Positions 63,241-64,000 of a DNA stretch of 64,000 bases are shown one piece after another. Position 1 is the first letter of the stretch, and each line of letters starts with the position of its first letter. The notes below the pieces were generated by a model. The model worked only from the letters and a program-made list of their open reading frames with translations. It did no database searches and was not told the origin of the DNA. Where the stretch lies: positions 36,547,629-36,611,628 of the forward strand of contig OX326960.1 of the NCBI GenBank assembly GCA_946800325.1, written 5' to 3'. The stretch is from Luzula sylvatica. Taxonomy: Eukaryota > Streptophyta > Magnoliopsida > Poales > Juncaceae. A program made the position numbers and the translations under genes.

Positions 63241-64000
63241 TATTATATTTTTTTTGAAATGTTAAATCTGAAGTGTAACACAATCAAAATTATCATTTTT
63301 CATTCCGTACTTAAAATACTCCGTAATTGAAGACTTACACACACAAATTTCATTTTTTTAAAAAATTTCTTAAAAAAGCAAAAACTGTAGTCTAACACCT
63401 TCAGAAAATTCAATTACGATATTTTTTTTCAAATGTTAAATCTGAAGTGTAACACAAGTAAAATACTCAATGTTCATGTCGTACTTAAAATACTCCGTAA
63501 TTTAAGACTAACACACACAAATTTTAATTTTTTAAAAAAAATCTTCAAAATTCGAACATAGAAGTCTAACACCTTCAAAAATATTCAACTAATATATTTT
63601 TTTTCAAATGTTAAATCTGAAGTGTAACACAAGCAAAATACTCAATTTTCATGTCGTACTCAAAATACTCCGTAATTGAAGACTAACAAACACAAATTAA
63701 AATTTTTTTTAAAAAATCTTCAAAATTAATAAATAGAAGTCTAACACCTTCAAAAAAATTCAACTATTATATTTTTTTTCAAATCTTAAATGTGAAGTGT
63801 AACACAAGCAAAATACTCATTTTTCATGTCGTACTTAAAATACTCCGTAATTGAAGACTAACACACACAAATTTCATTTTTTTCAAAAACTTCTTAAAAA
63901 TGCAAAAACTGAAGTCTAACAACTTCAAAAAATTCAATTACCATATTTTTTTCAAATGTTAAATCTGAAGTGTAACACAAGAAAAATACTCAATTTTCAT
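63241..64000 (+). repeat. Partial further copy of the 2.8-kb module, cut by window end
   Basis: The variants attatcat (63289), aatgttcatgtcg and ttaccat (63938) recur in the order seen at 48.98, 51.77 and 58.75 kb, 4,535-4,536 bases (26 monomers) after the last. The module and the array continue beyond the window. Confidence 0.8.

Larger units (their letters stand above)
1..64000 (+). repeat. AT-rich ~175-bp satellite array filling the window
   Basis: The landmark ccgtaattgaagac, or a one- or two-base variant, recurs about every 174-176 bases throughout (for example 10811, 10985, 11161, 11336, 11511). All copies lie in the same orientation, so this is a head-to-tail array of roughly 365 monomers with no unique DNA between them. 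A typical monomer has about 14 G and 29 C on this strand, so it is about 25% G+C with a marked C-over-G bias. It carries long A and T runs and usually two CpG sites, in gtcgtac and ccgtaat. There is no insertion of a transposon or gene, and neither array edge is present. Monomer size and AT-richness resemble centromeric satellites of many eukaryotes, but I do not recognise the family; a centromeric location is inference. Confidence 0.97.
44395..64000 (+). repeat. Mixed A/B domain, B-like monomers every 2-4 units
   Basis: From here on, monomers with catttttcatg and atgcaaaaactgaag recur at about 44.6, 45.1, 45.5, 46.0, 46.7, 47.6, 47.95, 48.3, 49.0, 49.5, 50.0, 50.4 kb and so on, against one per 0.5-4 kb upstream. 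Most B copies read ttacgat rather than aacgat. Intervening copies often read caaatcttaaatctg and ttcaaaattcaaac with ttagaag or atagaag. The gtctagcacc lead is absent except at 61,473 (and gtctagcaac near 62,694). This is a different sequence domain of the same satellite. Longer islands of type A order a1-a2-a3 occur at 51.0-51.5, 53.8-54.3, 54.7-56.4 and 60.8-63.2 kb. No gene is present. Confidence 0.8.

Noticed and set aside
1..64000. CRISPR array
   Set aside because: The entire 175-base unit repeats. There are no short constant repeats separated by unique spacers, and there are no cas genes.
1..64000. Transcription terminators, TATA boxes and polyadenylation signals suggested by T runs, tatatt and similar strings
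   Set aside because: These strings occur in nearly every monomer of an AT-rich repeat, so they carry no information about transcription.
1..64000. Prokaryotic, organelle or viral origin
   Set aside because: No genes, no rRNA or tRNA, and tens of kilobases of homogeneous satellite with higher-order repeats. This fits eukaryotic heterochromatin better than any of these.
1..64000. CENP-B box
   Set aside because: I looked for the ttcg....a..cggg pattern and see none; the CpG sites lie in gtcgtac and ccgtaat, which do not fit.
1..64000. A hidden coding or defence system
   Set aside because: No stretch of non-repeat DNA longer than a few bases could be found, and every segment can be matched to the monomer.

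Overview
The whole 64 kb window is one uninterrupted tandem satellite array. I find no credible protein-coding gene, RNA gene, transposon, CRISPR array or other unique sequence. The basic unit is an AT-rich monomer of about 175 bp (about 25% G+C). All copies, roughly 365, run head-to-tail in the same orientation from the first base to the last, so both ends of the array lie outside the window. Array length, monomer size, AT-richness and lack of genes point to eukaryotic heterochromatin, most simply a centromeric or pericentromeric satellite. I do not recognise the monomer and cannot name the organism; the centromere idea is inference.

The array is organised at several scales. (1) Each monomer is built from three related parts of about 58 bp, starting gaagactaacac, gaagtctaacac and gaagtgtaacac. 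(2) Monomers fall into two families. Type A is the majority. Type B lacks the cttcta/tagaag dyad and carries atgcaaaaactgaag and a taacgat or ttacgat segment. (3) Type A splits into recurring subtypes, called here a1 to a6. They follow each other in order, giving a 4-monomer higher-order repeat (about 699 bp, cleanest at 6.9-10.2 kb) and a longer repeat of 9-11 monomers in which a two-monomer 'B cassette' (lead monomer BL plus B) is inserted. The 9-monomer form is cleanest at 41.05-42.62 kb. (4) Above this lie segmental tandem duplications of whole numbers of monomers: 528, 698, 1744, 1749-1924, 2095, 2269, 2790, 2793 and about 5160-5420 bp.

Layout: 1-1.33 kb, divergent monomers; 1.33-1.64 kb, a patchwork of monomer fragments of about 15-70 bp; 1.64-12.1 kb, almost pure type A with the 4-monomer cycle and only one B cassette; 12.1-44.4 kb, type A with a B cassette every 0.5-4 kb, including a block of about 31 monomers duplicated at 16.5-27.1 kb; 44.4-64 kb, a mixed domain in which B-like monomers recur every two to four units, including a 2,793-bp tandem duplication (48.93-54.51 kb) whose two copies differ at only three positions that I could find.

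No genes act together here. What can be read is turnover history: unequal exchange in monomer register, recombination between A and B monomers, and a few breaks out of register at 1.33-1.64, 21.34, 36.6 and 39.95 kb. Coordinates of repeat units are by eye, with breakpoints uncertain by tens of bases because all units are homologous.
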